DNA of 36,384 nucleotides from Candidatus Pacearchaeota archaeon (GTDB lineage: Archaea; Nanobdellota; Nanobdellia; Pacearchaeales; GW2011-AR1). The translations under genes were made by a program, and so were the position numbers. The DNA lies in contig JAGVXD010000021.1 of assembly GCA_018303945.1 (NCBI GenBank), positions 1 through 36,384 of the forward strand, in the 5' to 3' direction. Below the pieces are notes generated by a model. It made no database searches. It was given only the letters and a program-made list of their open reading frames with translations, and was not told where the DNA came from. Below, piece by piece: positions 8,478 to 15,268 of the stretch (positions are counted from its first letter, which is position 1; every line of letters starts with the position of its first letter).

Positions 8478-8959
8478 TTACCTTTATCTATCATTGAAAA
8501 CGTATTGATTATCTCAGGGTATTTGTAAAAAATTCTATTTAAACCTTCAAATATCGCCTTGTTTAATCCTTCATGAACAAGGTCAGTAATTGATATTAAG
8601 GCAGCTGGACTTTCTTTAGAACTAATAGAACTGACTTGCACCATAAAAGCAGGCATCCCAAGTATTTGGCCGAACTTGCGGCAGTTAAGAAAATTTAGAT
8701 CTCGTGAGACCATATACGGCTCTATTCCATAACTCGTCCAATAACCTTTTGCTAGTTCATGCAGTTTTTCAGTTGGATTATTTCTTATATTATAAATTTC
8801 CGCTATGTAAAATGAATTGAGAGAAGGATCATGACTTCTATCAAAAAGGACATTGGAGATTGGACCTAATCTTGATCCATTAATTCCATCACTGATGCAC
8901 TTATACATACCATGTGCAGCTTCCGTCATAAATTCTAATTTATCTATAACATCATCCAT
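8474..8959 (-). CDS. Hypothetical protein, 161 aa
   Basis: The ORF track begins at 9022, but a TATA box (TTTATATA on the minus strand, + 8981-8989) lies 26 bp upstream of ATG 8959, so the 161-aa form starting MDDVIDKLEFM is preferred. It is an alpha/beta protein without signal peptide or membrane segment. Visible features are a His/Asp-rich patch (FDRSHDPSLNSFYIAEIYN) and a C-terminal helix-rich half (LVHEGLNKAIFEGLNRIFY). No family was recognised. Convergent, stop-to-stop overlap with the PC4-like gene. Confidence 0.6.
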   Translation of the reverse strand: MDDVIDKLEFMTEAAHGMYKCISDGINGSRLGPISNVLFDRSHDPSLNSFYIAEIYNIRNNPTEKLHELAKGYWTSYGIEPYMVSRDLNFLNCRKFGQILGMPAFMVQVSSISSKESPAALISITDLVHEGLNKAIFEGLNRIFYKYPEIINTFSMIDKGN

Positions 8960-9022
8960 AAAATAGTTATCTTTAAAGCATATATAAATCTTTCTATTTA
9001 TGTAATTAGGTAGTAATAACAA

Positions 9023-9362
9023 TTATCATAAGAAAAATGGGGTGTGACTCTCTAATTATGATAATATCTTCTACTTTGCGTAAAGTACTGCTCCACATCC
9101 AGAATCTTGCTTTTTTCAAATAAAGTTTAATTGAGATTCTTTCTTTTATATCATTTTCTATTTCTCTGCCCATATAAATTTCTAGAAAATTATAGTTAAA
9201 ACCCGGTTAGTTTAAGTCGTTTTAAATCGTGGCAATATAGGAAGACCTATTTGGAGCAATTAAAGTTGGAAATCACGGCGGAGAGTGTGATTATTAAAGT
9301 GATTTCCTATAAAAATACAAAACAATAGAAATATTTATATAACACACACCCATAAAGTCAGC
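9023..9362. other. Gene-free interval with a repeat fragment and switchable hairpins
   Basis: This 340-bp gap has no ORF on the track. It holds a reverse copy of the dispersed repeat core (9244-9263), a plus-strand TATA-like TTTTAAAT near 9220-9228 with no gene at the expected distance, and GGAAATCAC (9268-9276), which can pair with GTGATTTCC (9299-9307). The inner AATCAC can instead pair with GTGATT at 9287-9292, so two exclusive folds are possible. The TATA of the next gene (TTTATATA, 9334-9341) is at its right end. Confidence 0.45.
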
Positions 9363-10733
9363 ATGAATAAGAGGTTAATTTTTCTAAGCATATTATCCCT
9401 GCTAATAATTCCTTCTGTAATAGCTGCTATTTCAGTTGAGAAGATAGATAAGGGCTCAGTGGTAATAGCCGAACTTGATAATCCTGCCGTCTTTGATTTT
9501 ATAATAACTAATAACGGGCAGGCAGATTCTGTGGAAATTTTCTCTCTACTTGGAGTATCATTTAGTCCAAGAGGGACATTTGAAATACAAACAGGAAAAA
9601 CAACTATAGAAGTAAAAGCATATCCTAACAAAGCAATACGAAAGATACCGGGGCCTTATATATTTGAATATCAGATAAAAGGAAGAGAATCTTTCAAAGA
9701 CACTTTAACTATAACAATTGCAAAGCTTGAAGATACAATAACCATTGAGGGAAGCAACTTCAAACCAGGAGATACAATGGTTAATGTTACATTTGCAAAC
9801 GTCCAGAATACATATATAAACAATATGAAAGTCTCCTTGAGGTCTGAATTTTTTGACGAAAGCCGAATTATCTCATTTAAACCATATGAATCTCAAACTT
9901 TCTCTATACCGATAAATATGGAAAAGGCAAGAAAGCTTAATGCAGGAAGATATATCTTAAGCGCTTCAGTTACTCTGGAGGATGCTAATGCCAGAATTGA
10001 AGGCATATTAAATTATTTAGAGCAGCAGGGAACTTCAATATCAACAATTTCTGACGGAATAATAGTAAAACAAACTACTATAAAAAAGACAAATGAGGGA
10101 AATACACAATTGACAGACACAATAACTACGAAAAGAGATGTATTGACAAGATTATTTACTTCATATTCAAGAGAGCCATTATCTGAAAAACGCTCCGGGC
10201 TTATTGTTGAATACCAGTGGGAAGAGAATCTAACGCCTGGAGAGTCATGGTTTGTTACAACAACCACTAACTATACTCTGCCATTCATACTTCTTTTATT
10301 GATTGTTGTTGTAGGATTGCTTGTTAGCAGATATTCAAGAACTCATGTTAAAGTGATAAAGGAAGTATCTTATGTAAAGACTAGAGGCGGACAGTTTGCA
10401 CTAAAAGTCAGAGTAAGCATAAAGGCAAGAAGCCATGTAGATAGTGTACAGTTGGTGGACAGGCTTCCTGGAATGACTAAACTTTATGAAAAATTCGGGA
10501 CTAAACCTGATAAGTTTGATTCTTCCACAAGAAGATTATTCTGGAATATAGATAGATTGGAAGCAGGAGAGGAGAGAGTATTCTCATACATTGTATACTC
10601 TACAATTGACATACTCGGAAGATACGAATTACCTCCTGCTGTAGCCGTGTTTGAAAAAGGCGGAGATACCCATGAAATTATATCCAACAGGGCATTTTTT
10701 GTCTCTGACAGCGTAGGAAAAAGTCAGGAATAA
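9363..10733 (+). CDS. Envelope protein: signal peptide, beta-rich ectodomain, one TM helix, DUF11-like C-terminal domain
   Basis: 456 aa. A signal peptide (MNKRLIFLSILSLLIIPSVIAA) is followed by ~280 residues of Ig-like beta sandwich repeats (IITNNGQADSVEIFSLLGVS; VNVTFANVQNTYINNMKVSL) of the kind found in archaeal surface proteins. One hydrophobic helix lies near residues 304-325 (LPFILLLLIVVVGLLVS). Beyond it residues ~335-445 resemble a DUF11-like domain (VDSVQLVDRLPGM, LFWNIDRLEAGEERVFSYIV). Simple topology puts this last domain in the cytoplasm, unusual for DUF11, which is normally extracellular. The leaderless ATG is 26 bp from TTTATATA. Function unknown; a structural or S-layer-linked role is inferred. 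Confidence 0.75.
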   Translation: MNKRLIFLSILSLLIIPSVIAAISVEKIDKGSVVIAELDNPAVFDFIITNNGQADSVEIFSLLGVSFSPRGTFEIQTGKTTIEVKAYPNKAIRKIPGPYIFEYQIKGRESFKDTLTITIAKLEDTITIEGSNFKPGDTMVNVTFANVQNTYINNMKVSLRSEFFDESRIISFKPYESQTFSIPINMEKARKLNAGRYILSASVTLEDANARIEGILNYLEQQGTSISTISDGIIVKQTTIKKTNEGNTQLTDTITTKRDVLTRLFTSYSREPLSEKRSGLIVEYQWEENLTPGESWFVTTTTNYTLPFILLLLIVVVGLLVSRYSRTHVKVIKEVSYVKTRGGQFALKVRVSIKARSHVDSVQLVDRLPGMTKLYEKFGTKPDKFDSSTRRLFWNIDRLEAGEERVFSYIVYSTIDILGRYELPPAVAVFEKGGDTHEIISNRAFFVSDSVGKSQE

Positions 10734-10757
10734 TTTTAGAGAGCTGCTTAAGTAATC

Positions 10758-10765
10758 TTTAAATA
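10758..10765 (+). promoter_or_regulatory. TATA box of tRNA-Tyr
   Basis: TTTAAATA is centred 26-27 bp upstream of the first tRNA base (C at 10789), so the primary transcript should begin at the mature 5' end with little or no leader. Confidence 0.6.
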
Positions 10766-10788
10766 TGCTCCTGCTGTGAAAATCTTAT

Positions 10789-10937
10789 CCCCTCATAGCT
10801 CAACGGTAGAGCGTCCGGCTGTAGTCAATGACTAGCGTGGATTTTCCACTAGGAAATAAGATGAAACGTGACAAGACGTGTTTGGATGCAAACATGGCAG
10901 AACCCGGAACACCCAAGTTCGACTCTTGGTGAGGGGA
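10789..10937 (+). tRNA. tRNA-Tyr (GUA) with a 78-nt intron
   Basis: Folded by hand. The acceptor stem is CCCCTCA/TGAGGGG with discriminator A10937. The D arm is GCTC/GAGC (10798-10812) with loop AACGGTA, the anticodon stem is TCCGG (10814-10818)/CCGGA (10904-10908), and the T arm is CCAAG/CTTGG with loop TTCGACT. Anticodon GTA is at 10821-10823. The C1:G72 pair is the archaeal/eukaryotic tyrosine identity element and agrees with the anticodon. CCA is not encoded. An intron interrupts the loop after position 37 (G10824), the canonical archaeal site. The variable loop appears to be 4 nt. Confidence 0.95.
10825..10902 (+). other. tRNA-Tyr intron with canonical bulge-helix-bulge
   Basis: At the exon-intron junctions CUGU (10819-10822) pairs with GCAG (10897-10900), including one U-G wobble. 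It is flanked by 3-nt bulges AG^U and AA^C with the cuts after the second base. This is the symmetric hBHBh' motif used by archaeal splicing endonuclease. Within the intron, GTGG/CCAC and GTTTG/CAAAC can form further hairpins. No C/D-box guide signature was found in it. Confidence 0.85.
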
Positions 10938-10943
10938 TAAATT

Positions 10944-11554
10944 CTATATAACAGAAGCGTCTTTGGCAAGAGGCACAAATACAAATCCAGGAAATTCTTT
11001 TTTTCCACATATTCCCCCGTTTTCTTAATCTGAAAGATAGAATGCTGCATAGGCACAACGATTATCCCATCTTTTTTGAGCTGGCTATAGAGATGAATTG
11101 GAATTTTATCACTTGCGGCACTTACTAAAATTCTATCAAAAAGAGCTTTTTCTGGGAGACCTTTTGAACCATCTTTATGAATAATTGATATATTTTGATA
11201 TCTTATAAGAATTTTCTGTGATAAATCTACAAGTTCTTTTATTATTTCTAAACCATATATCCTGCTTTTCTTTGAAATCTCTGATATCAACGCAAGCACA
11301 TAGCCAGAACCCGAATCTATCTCAAGCACATTCTGCTCATCTTCTAATTCAAGAAGTTTGAGCATAAAAGCTATTGTTGATGGTTGAGATATAGTTGCTC
11401 CATTTACTAAAGGAAGAGGCACATCTTCATATGCATATTTTCTTTCTCCAATAGGTATAAAAATCTTTCTTGGAATAGCCTTGAATGCCTTAATAATTGA
11501 ATTGTTGAAACCATGGGCTTCCAGAACAGCAAGGAGCGCATTTTTACTCATCAT
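10944..11554 (-). CDS. pcm: Protein-L-isoaspartate O-methyltransferase, frameshifted near the C-terminus
   Basis: Repairs isoaspartyl residues using SAM. The first ~180 residues are typical: FIPIGERKYAYEDVPLPL, GATISQPS, motif I VLEIDSGSGY (Asp where most have Gly), and RILVSAA. In a run of seven A on the minus strand (+ 10998-11004) the ORF-track frame leaves the family and reads into the tRNA gene. The other frame gives the expected ending EFPGFVFVPLAKDASVI and stops at 10944, just past the tRNA 3' end. One more A would restore a ~203-aa enzyme. The listed end at 10832 is therefore an artefact. The TATA box near 11578 is 26 bp from ATG 11554/11551. It is either an inactivated gene, transcriptional or ribosomal slippage, or a homopolymer assembly error. 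Confidence 0.85.
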
Positions 11555-11643
11555 ATTATAATGATTTGTATTATATATAATTGCCGTCAGTAGGGCAAAT
11601 TTATAAGCAGAGAAAACTTATATAGGCAGCAAGGAAATATACG

Positions 11644-12660
11644 ATGAAGTCAATAAAAAATGGTAAAAATATAGTTTTGGGAATTGAATGCACTGCGCAT
11701 ACTTTTGGAGTTGGAATTGCAAGGAAAGGCAAATTCCTTGCAAATGTGAGAGATATGTACACTACGGAAAAAGAAGGAATTGTGCCTTTGAAAGCGGCTG
11801 AACATCACGTCTCTAAAGCCCTAAAAATATATTCCGAAGCTCTCAATAAAGCAAAAATTAATGAATATGATATAACTGCGATTGCCCTGTCAAATGCACC
11901 CGGACTTTCTCCTTGTCTTCTTGCCGGATTGAGATTTGCAAGAGAAAAAGCTGAAAAATTAGGTGTGCCAATAATTCCTGTAAATCATTGCATAGCCCAT
12001 CTTGAGATAGGGCAGAGCATTGGAGCGAAAGATCCTGTTTTGCTATATGTATCCGGAGCCAATACGCAGATTATTGCTTATGCTTATGGAAAATACCGTG
12101 TTTTCGGGGAGACGCTTGACCTTGGAGTTGGAAATCTTCTTGATAAAATTGCAAGATATGCCAAACTTGGCTTCCCCGGGGGACCAAAAATAGAGCAACA
12201 GGCATTGGAGGCAAAAAAAGATAACCTTCATTACATAGAGCTACCGTATTCAATTAAAGGTATGGATGTTTCTTTTTCCGGAATACAAACAAAAGCACAG
12301 CAATTATTTGACAAAGGAATTTCACTTGAACAGCTATCCTTCTCATTGCAGGAGACAGTTTTTGCAATGCTAGTTGAAGCAGCAGAACGTGCTCTGGCGC
12401 ATACCGGAAAAAAGGAATTAGTTTTAGGGGGTGGAGTGGCGTGCAATTCCCGTTTGCAGGAAATGTGCAAGATAATGTGTAAAGAGAGAGGAGCTAAGTT
12501 TTTTTGTCCTGCAAAAGAGTTCTTAGTAGATAATGGAGCAATGATTGCATATACCGGAGAAATAATGTTCAATGCAGGAGATTATCCTAAAAGCCCAGAG
12601 GAAGTAGATATCAAACCGCGCCAGCGCACAGATGACGTTCAGATAAATTGGAGAAAATGA
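11644..12660 (+). CDS. kae1: KEOPS subunit Kae1 (tRNA N6-threonylcarbamoyladenosine transferase)
   Basis: Transfers the threonylcarbamoyl group from TC-AMP to A37 of ANN-decoding tRNAs. It is an ASKHA-fold protein of 338 aa, usual for archaeal Kae1. Metal-binding His115 and His119 lie in VNHCIAHLEIG. Nucleotide-binding segments include LYVSGANTQIIAY, GETLDLGVGNLLDKIAR, FPGGPKIE, and the late VLGGGVACNSRLQEM plus DNGAMIAYTGE with the third metal-binding Asp. There is no Bud32 kinase fusion at the C-terminus, so Bud32 must be encoded elsewhere. The TATA-like TTATATAG at 11618-11625 fits a start at 11644. Divergent from pcm. Confidence 0.96.
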   Translation: MKSIKNGKNIVLGIECTAHTFGVGIARKGKFLANVRDMYTTEKEGIVPLKAAEHHVSKALKIYSEALNKAKINEYDITAIALSNAPGLSPCLLAGLRFAREKAEKLGVPIIPVNHCIAHLEIGQSIGAKDPVLLYVSGANTQIIAYAYGKYRVFGETLDLGVGNLLDKIARYAKLGFPGGPKIEQQALEAKKDNLHYIELPYSIKGMDVSFSGIQTKAQQLFDKGISLEQLSFSLQETVFAMLVEAAERALAHTGKKELVLGGGVACNSRLQEMCKIMCKERGAKFFCPAKEFLVDNGAMIAYTGEIMFNAGDYPKSPEEVDIKPRQRTDDVQINWRK

Positions 12661-12710
12661 ACATAAAAAAGAGATTTTTAAGGTCTAGCGGGCATCGCGT
12701 TATAGATACA

Positions 12711-12799
12711 GAGAAATTACAGTGATTTCTCATAATTTTATATTCAGAAACTAAGTATTAAGTAATGCAATATTTTGTTTAATTTTCGTTAAACAAAAT
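12711..12799. terminator. Two hairpins between convergent kae1 and the 12830 gene
   Basis: GAGAAAT (12711-12717) pairs with ATTTCTC (12725-12731). Downstream ATTTTGTTTAA (12772-12782) pairs perfectly with TTAAACAAAAT (12789-12799) around a TTTTCG loop. They are placed where transcripts from both sides should end. Confidence 0.4.
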
Positions 12800-12829
12800 T
12801 ACTGAAGAGGATAGAAAAAAAAGAAAGAT

Positions 12830-13135
12830 TTATTTCTTTGGAATTACTTTAGGAGGTCTAACCTCATAAGCTTCAGCTAATGGAACTCCTTTTTCATCAA
12901 GTTTAAAAAGATAATTAGTTTCGTCATATCTTATAATAGTCTCTCTTTGTCCATCCCCCTCAAGATCTATTAACTTAATTTCAAGCTTATTCGGAACTAC
13001 ATACTCTGCCTGAATAGTATTGGCTCTAGGAATTGTATTAAATGGCTGTTTGCCATCTAAATATGATATTCCATTATAAGCCATAATAGAAACTACTCCC
13101 GTCGCTATATATGTAATTAATTCTTTTACGCTCAT
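12830..13135 (-). CDS. Small membrane-anchored protein with acidic EF-hand-like motif, 101 aa
   Basis: A 101-aa protein. Residues ~5-22 are a hydrophobic helix (LITYIATGVVSIMAYNG). After a linker comes IDLEGDGQRETIIRY, a D-x-E-G-D-G loop like those in EF-hand or FG-GAP calcium-binding repeats, then YLFKLDEKGVPL and a basic Pro-rich tail. A TATA box (minus strand, near 13156-13165) lies 26 bp from the ATG. The neighbour at 13306-13629 has the same architecture, with a DLNGND loop then VVELDGKPII, and is probably a divergent paralogue. Function unknown; it should be an anchored extracellular or cytoplasmic micro-domain. Confidence 0.6.
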   Translation of the reverse strand: MSVKELITYIATGVVSIMAYNGISYLDGKQPFNTIPRANTIQAEYVVPNKLEIKLIDLEGDGQRETIIRYDETNYLFKLDEKGVPLAEAYEVRPPKVIPKK

Positions 13136-13305
13136 GCTTTTAGCAAAAATACATAATATATAAATCTTTCTCTCTATTACTTCTAGATAGTTTCAACAAT
13201 TACGTTAATCTATCCGCTTTATACATAGAGTTTCTCTTTCCTCCTACCCATAAATTTCAAATCAATAAAAGACTAGGGAAGATGCACAAACAGAAAATTA
13301 TATTC

Positions 13306-13629
13306 TTAGAATTCAGAATCTAAAGACCGGTTGATAATTGGCTTTCCGTCTAATTCTACAACAGCCACTTTCCCATCAATAACATAAAACTTATCTGAAA
13401 TATCATTTCCGTTCAAATCAGCTTCTTTTATAAGATAATTGTTTTTCATCTTTTCCATCTCAATTTCTTTAACCATCTCTAATCCATCATTGATACCAAT
13501 AGCGGAAGAACAACCCTTCATAAAAATTATTGAACTATAAGCTATAGAGAAAATTAATGTTGATGCTCCTATTCCATTTGCTATAAGTGAATTATACCAT
13601 TTTTCTGCCATTATTTTAGTTACTTTCAT
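13306..13629 (-). CDS. Small membrane-anchored protein, likely paralogue of the 12830 gene, 107 aa
   Basis: 107 aa. Residues ~14-36 form a membrane helix (NSLIANGIGASTLIFSIAYS) followed by FMKGCSS, then an amphipathic segment, and a C-terminal micro-domain EADLNGNDISDKFYVIDGKV and VVELDGKPI. The order 'helix, acidic loop, short beta hairpin with DG' parallels the downstream gene. The TATA-like AATATAAAC on the minus strand (+ ~13647-13655) is 26 bp from ATG 13629, so the gene has its own promoter. No family recognised. Confidence 0.55.
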   Translation of the reverse strand: MKVTKIMAEKWYNSLIANGIGASTLIFSIAYSSIIFMKGCSSAIGINDGLEMVKEIEMEKMKNNYLIKEADLNGNDISDKFYVIDGKVAVVELDGKPIINRSLDSEF

Positions 13630-13658
13630 GTATATTTAAATTTGTTTATATTCTATTA

Positions 13659-14009
13659 TTATAATTCTTCAGGAAAACCATTCATAATTTCAATTTTATC
13701 AGAACCATTATATCTTGTTCCGAATTGTCCATACTCTCTAACATGATTATATGCCCAATTATCTAATTTTACTTGAACTCTCTGAATTGCTTCCCAGTTT
13801 TCAGCATTATCTGGCAAATATTTTAGTTCTATCCCATCTATTGCATCTGTATTTGTCAATTCTAAACTTACTGTTTTGCCTGAATATTTATCTAGTTCCC
13901 ACGCCTTTTTTAATGGTGCTTCAAGTTTTCCTTCCCGTAATCTTTGCAATTCTTGAGTTCTCCTTTCTAATAGGAGAATATAGTCCTACCCATCAAATAT
14001 TGCTCTCAT
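13659..14009 (-). pseudogene. Coiled-coil protein gene with an in-frame amber codon at codon 8
   Basis: The ORF track begins at a TTG (13949), but the same frame continues upstream as DYILLLERRTQELQRLREGK, through one TAG (13986-13988), to ATG 14009 preceded by MRAIFDG-coding sequence. ATG 14009 is exactly 26 bp from the centre of TTTATAAA (14032-14039), the standard leaderless geometry here. The body (~116 codons) is an amphipathic helix, then YSGKTVSLELTNTDAIDGIE and a C-terminal FPEEL. TAG is an ordinary stop elsewhere in the window (for example the L7Ae gene), so recoding is unlikely. A nonsense mutation, internal initiation or a base-call error are the options. Product unknown. Confidence 0.6.
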
Positions 14010-14031
14010 AACCAATAGGATAAAATTGAAA

Positions 14032-14039
14032 TTTATAAA
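14032..14039. promoter_or_regulatory. Symmetric TATA box, probably bidirectional
   Basis: TTTATAAA is self-complementary. It lies 26 bp from ATG 14009 on the minus strand and 26 bp from position ~14061 on the plus strand, where a strong hairpin begins. It may drive both the amber-interrupted gene and a plus-strand RNA. Confidence 0.45.
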
Positions 14040-14059
14040 GGTATATTATGTCGGGAACC

Positions 14060-14137
14060 ACCGCACCCTAAAGGGTGCGGTAAACGCAAGGACTTTTTGA
14101 TACTCAAAAATATGTATCGTTGCCATTCTTGCCTTGC
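14060..14137 (+). ncRNA. Candidate structured RNA or relic of a palindrome-ended mobile element
   Basis: ACCGCACCCT (14060-14069) and AGGGTGCGGT (14072-14081) form a perfect GC-rich stem in otherwise AT-rich DNA. Next, GCAAGG (14086-14091) can pair with CCTTGC (14132-14137), enclosing GATAC (14099-14103)/GTATC (14114-14118). The hairpin starts where a plus-strand transcript from the TATA at 14032 should begin, supporting a small RNA. A GC-rich palindrome with a short A/T loop is also typical of IS200/IS605-type ends, so a solo element relic is the main alternative. It is not placed as a terminator, because both flanking genes point away from it. Confidence 0.35.
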
Positions 14138-14201
14138 CCTTAAAATTGTTTAAAATTAATCTTGTTTGCTACATTGCATTCTTATTAACAACGTAAAAAG
14201 A

Positions 14202-14256
14202 TTTATAAACCTATTTTTTCAGTTATATTAAACCGATGAGGTATAAATTACGGAGG
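14202..14256 (+). promoter_or_regulatory. Promoter and Shine-Dalgarno of the ribosomal protein operon
   Basis: TTTATAAA (14202-14209) predicts a start near 14232, leaving a ~30-nt leader with GGAGG (14252-14256) five bases before ATG 14262. This is one of the few genes in the window with a leader and a canonical SD. Confidence 0.6.
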
Positions 14257-14261
14257 CCACA

Positions 14262-14567
14262 ATGGACTTCTATAGTATAGTTGAAAAAGCAAAGAAAACA
14301 GGAAAAGTTGACAAGGGAGTAAATGAAGTTACTAAAGCAATAGAGCTAGGTGTAGCTAAATTAGTAGTATATGCGGCAGATGTTGAACCAAAAGAAATTG
14401 TAGCTCATCTTCCAATTCTAGCTAAAGAGAAAGATATTCCGTGTGTTGAAGTTGATTCTAAACAAAAGCTAGGTCTTTCGGTTGGCATTGGAGTGAAAGC
14501 TGCTGCTGTAGCCATCATAGATGCAGGCGAAGTTAAAGCAGAAGTTGCCCGCCTGAAGGCAAAGTAG
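14262..14567 (+). CDS. rpl7ae: Ribosomal protein L7Ae (also kink-turn binder of C/D, H/ACA and RNase P RNPs)
   Basis: 101 aa. The L7Ae/eL30 RNA-binding fold is evident: [17 protein letters not shown] holds the kink-turn-contacting G-x-NE-x-TK motif, followed by [27 protein letters not shown] and [11 protein letters not shown] with the hydrophobic loop 9 region. It is a part of the 50S subunit and, in archaea, of guide-RNA particles and RNase P. The N-terminus is a little short compared with many homologues. First gene of a tight operon (gap of 12 bp to eS28). Stops with TAG, showing TAG is a true stop codon here. Confidence 0.96.
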   Translation: MDFYSIVEKAKKTGKVDKGVNEVTKAIELGVAKLVVYAADVEPKEIVAHLPILAKEKDIPCVEVDSKQKLGLSVGIGVKAAAVAIIDAGEVKAEVARLKAK

Positions 14568-14579
14568 GAGTGAAACTTT

Positions 14580-14876
14580 ATGGCAAAAACTCAAAAAACA
14601 AAAGACTCTCCTAATGAGGGGGGCAATGTTTCCAAACCTAGCAGAGTTTCTACGGATGCTCCGGTAAATGGATTAGTTGAGGAAATTATAGGTAGAACTG
14701 GCGCAAGAGGAGAGATTACTCAAATAAAATGCAAGGTATTGGATGGTAGAAACAAAGGAAGAAGCATGAGGCGAAATGTAAAGGGCACAATAAGAGTTGG
14801 AGACTTACTTACCTTACGCGAAACTGAAATTGAAGCGCGCAGGATACGGGGAAGCAGAGAGAGGAGAGGAGCTTAA
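14580..14876 (+). CDS. rps28e: Ribosomal protein eS28
   Basis: 98 aa; the conserved OB-fold core begins near residue 28 ([22 protein letters not shown]) and includes the invariant [20 protein letters not shown] and [13 protein letters not shown] segments. Most archaeal eS28 proteins are about 70 aa; the additional ~25-residue N-terminus (Lys/Ser/Asn rich) is probably a disordered extension. A GGAG upstream of ATG 14580 serves as SD. The order L7Ae-eS28-eL24 is the classical archaeal arrangement. Overlaps the next gene by one base (TAATG). Confidence 0.95.
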   Translation: MAKTQKTKDSPNEGGNVSKPSRVSTDAPVNGLVEEIIGRTGARGEITQIKCKVLDGRNKGRSMRRNVKGTIRVGDLLTLRETEIEARRIRGSRERRGA

Positions 14877-15130
14877 TGGTCAAATGCTTTTTTTGCGGCA
14901 GAGAAGAATCGCCTGTTAGAGGAGTGCATTTAATTAAAAATGATGGTTCTATACAATATTTTTGCTCAAGCAAATGCAGGAAGAACACTCTTAAACTTAC
15001 AAGAGATAAAAGAAAACTTAAATGGACAGAATCCTACAGAATAGCCAGAGAAAAAATTGTTGAAAAATCAAGGCAAAAAGATAAAGCTGCTGAAACTGAA
15101 AAGAAAATTCCTGAAGTTAAGAAAAAGTGA
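14876..15130 (+). CDS. rpl24e: Ribosomal protein eL24
   Basis: 84 aa. The N-terminal zinc finger CFFCGREESP...FCSSKCRK (C-x2-C and C-x3-C pairs) and the following KLTRDKRKLKWTESYR basic helix are diagnostic of eL24. A C-terminal Lys-rich tail is normal. The start ATG overlaps the eS28 stop, implying translational coupling. In many archaea this operon continues with ndk and infB; here it ends and a 138-bp spacer with a new promoter leads to gyrB. Confidence 0.96.
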   Translation: MVKCFFCGREESPVRGVHLIKNDGSIQYFCSSKCRKNTLKLTRDKRKLKWTESYRIAREKIVEKSRQKDKAAETEKKIPEVKKK

Positions 15131-15225
15131 TTTTTTATGCCGGAAAACTTATTTTTGCCATAATTTGCCCCCATTAAAAGTTCGGAGCTTTATCGTCGGC
15201 AAATCTATTATATATTGCAGAAAGG

Positions 15226-15255
15226 TTTTTAAAGGATAGCCGTCTCGTTTAGACG
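15226..15255 (+). promoter_or_regulatory. gyrB promoter with an inverted repeat over the start region
   Basis: TTTTTAAAGG (15226-15235) is a TATA candidate whose start would lie near 15256. CGTCT (15241-15245) and AGACG (15251-15255) form an inverted repeat between TATA and that start, a typical repressor site. If instead TTATATATTG at ~15208 is used, the repeat is a small 5'-UTR hairpin. AAAGGTGAT just before ATG 15269 is the SD. Confidence 0.45.
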
Positions 15256-15268
15256 TAAAAGGTGATTT

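Noticed and set aside
10825-10902. C/D-box guide RNA within the tRNA intron
   Set aside because: No convincing C (RTGATGA) and D (CTGA) box pair was found in the intron.
10832-10943. C-terminal part of the 240-aa ORF on the minus strand
   Set aside because: It is out of the methyltransferase family frame and runs antisense through the tRNA-Tyr gene and its intron; the correct ending is in another frame and stops at 10944.
13986-13988. TAG as pyrrolysine or another recoded amino acid
   Set aside because: TAG ends the conserved ribosomal gene rpl7ae and the 8474 gene in this window, and no Pyl machinery is visible here.
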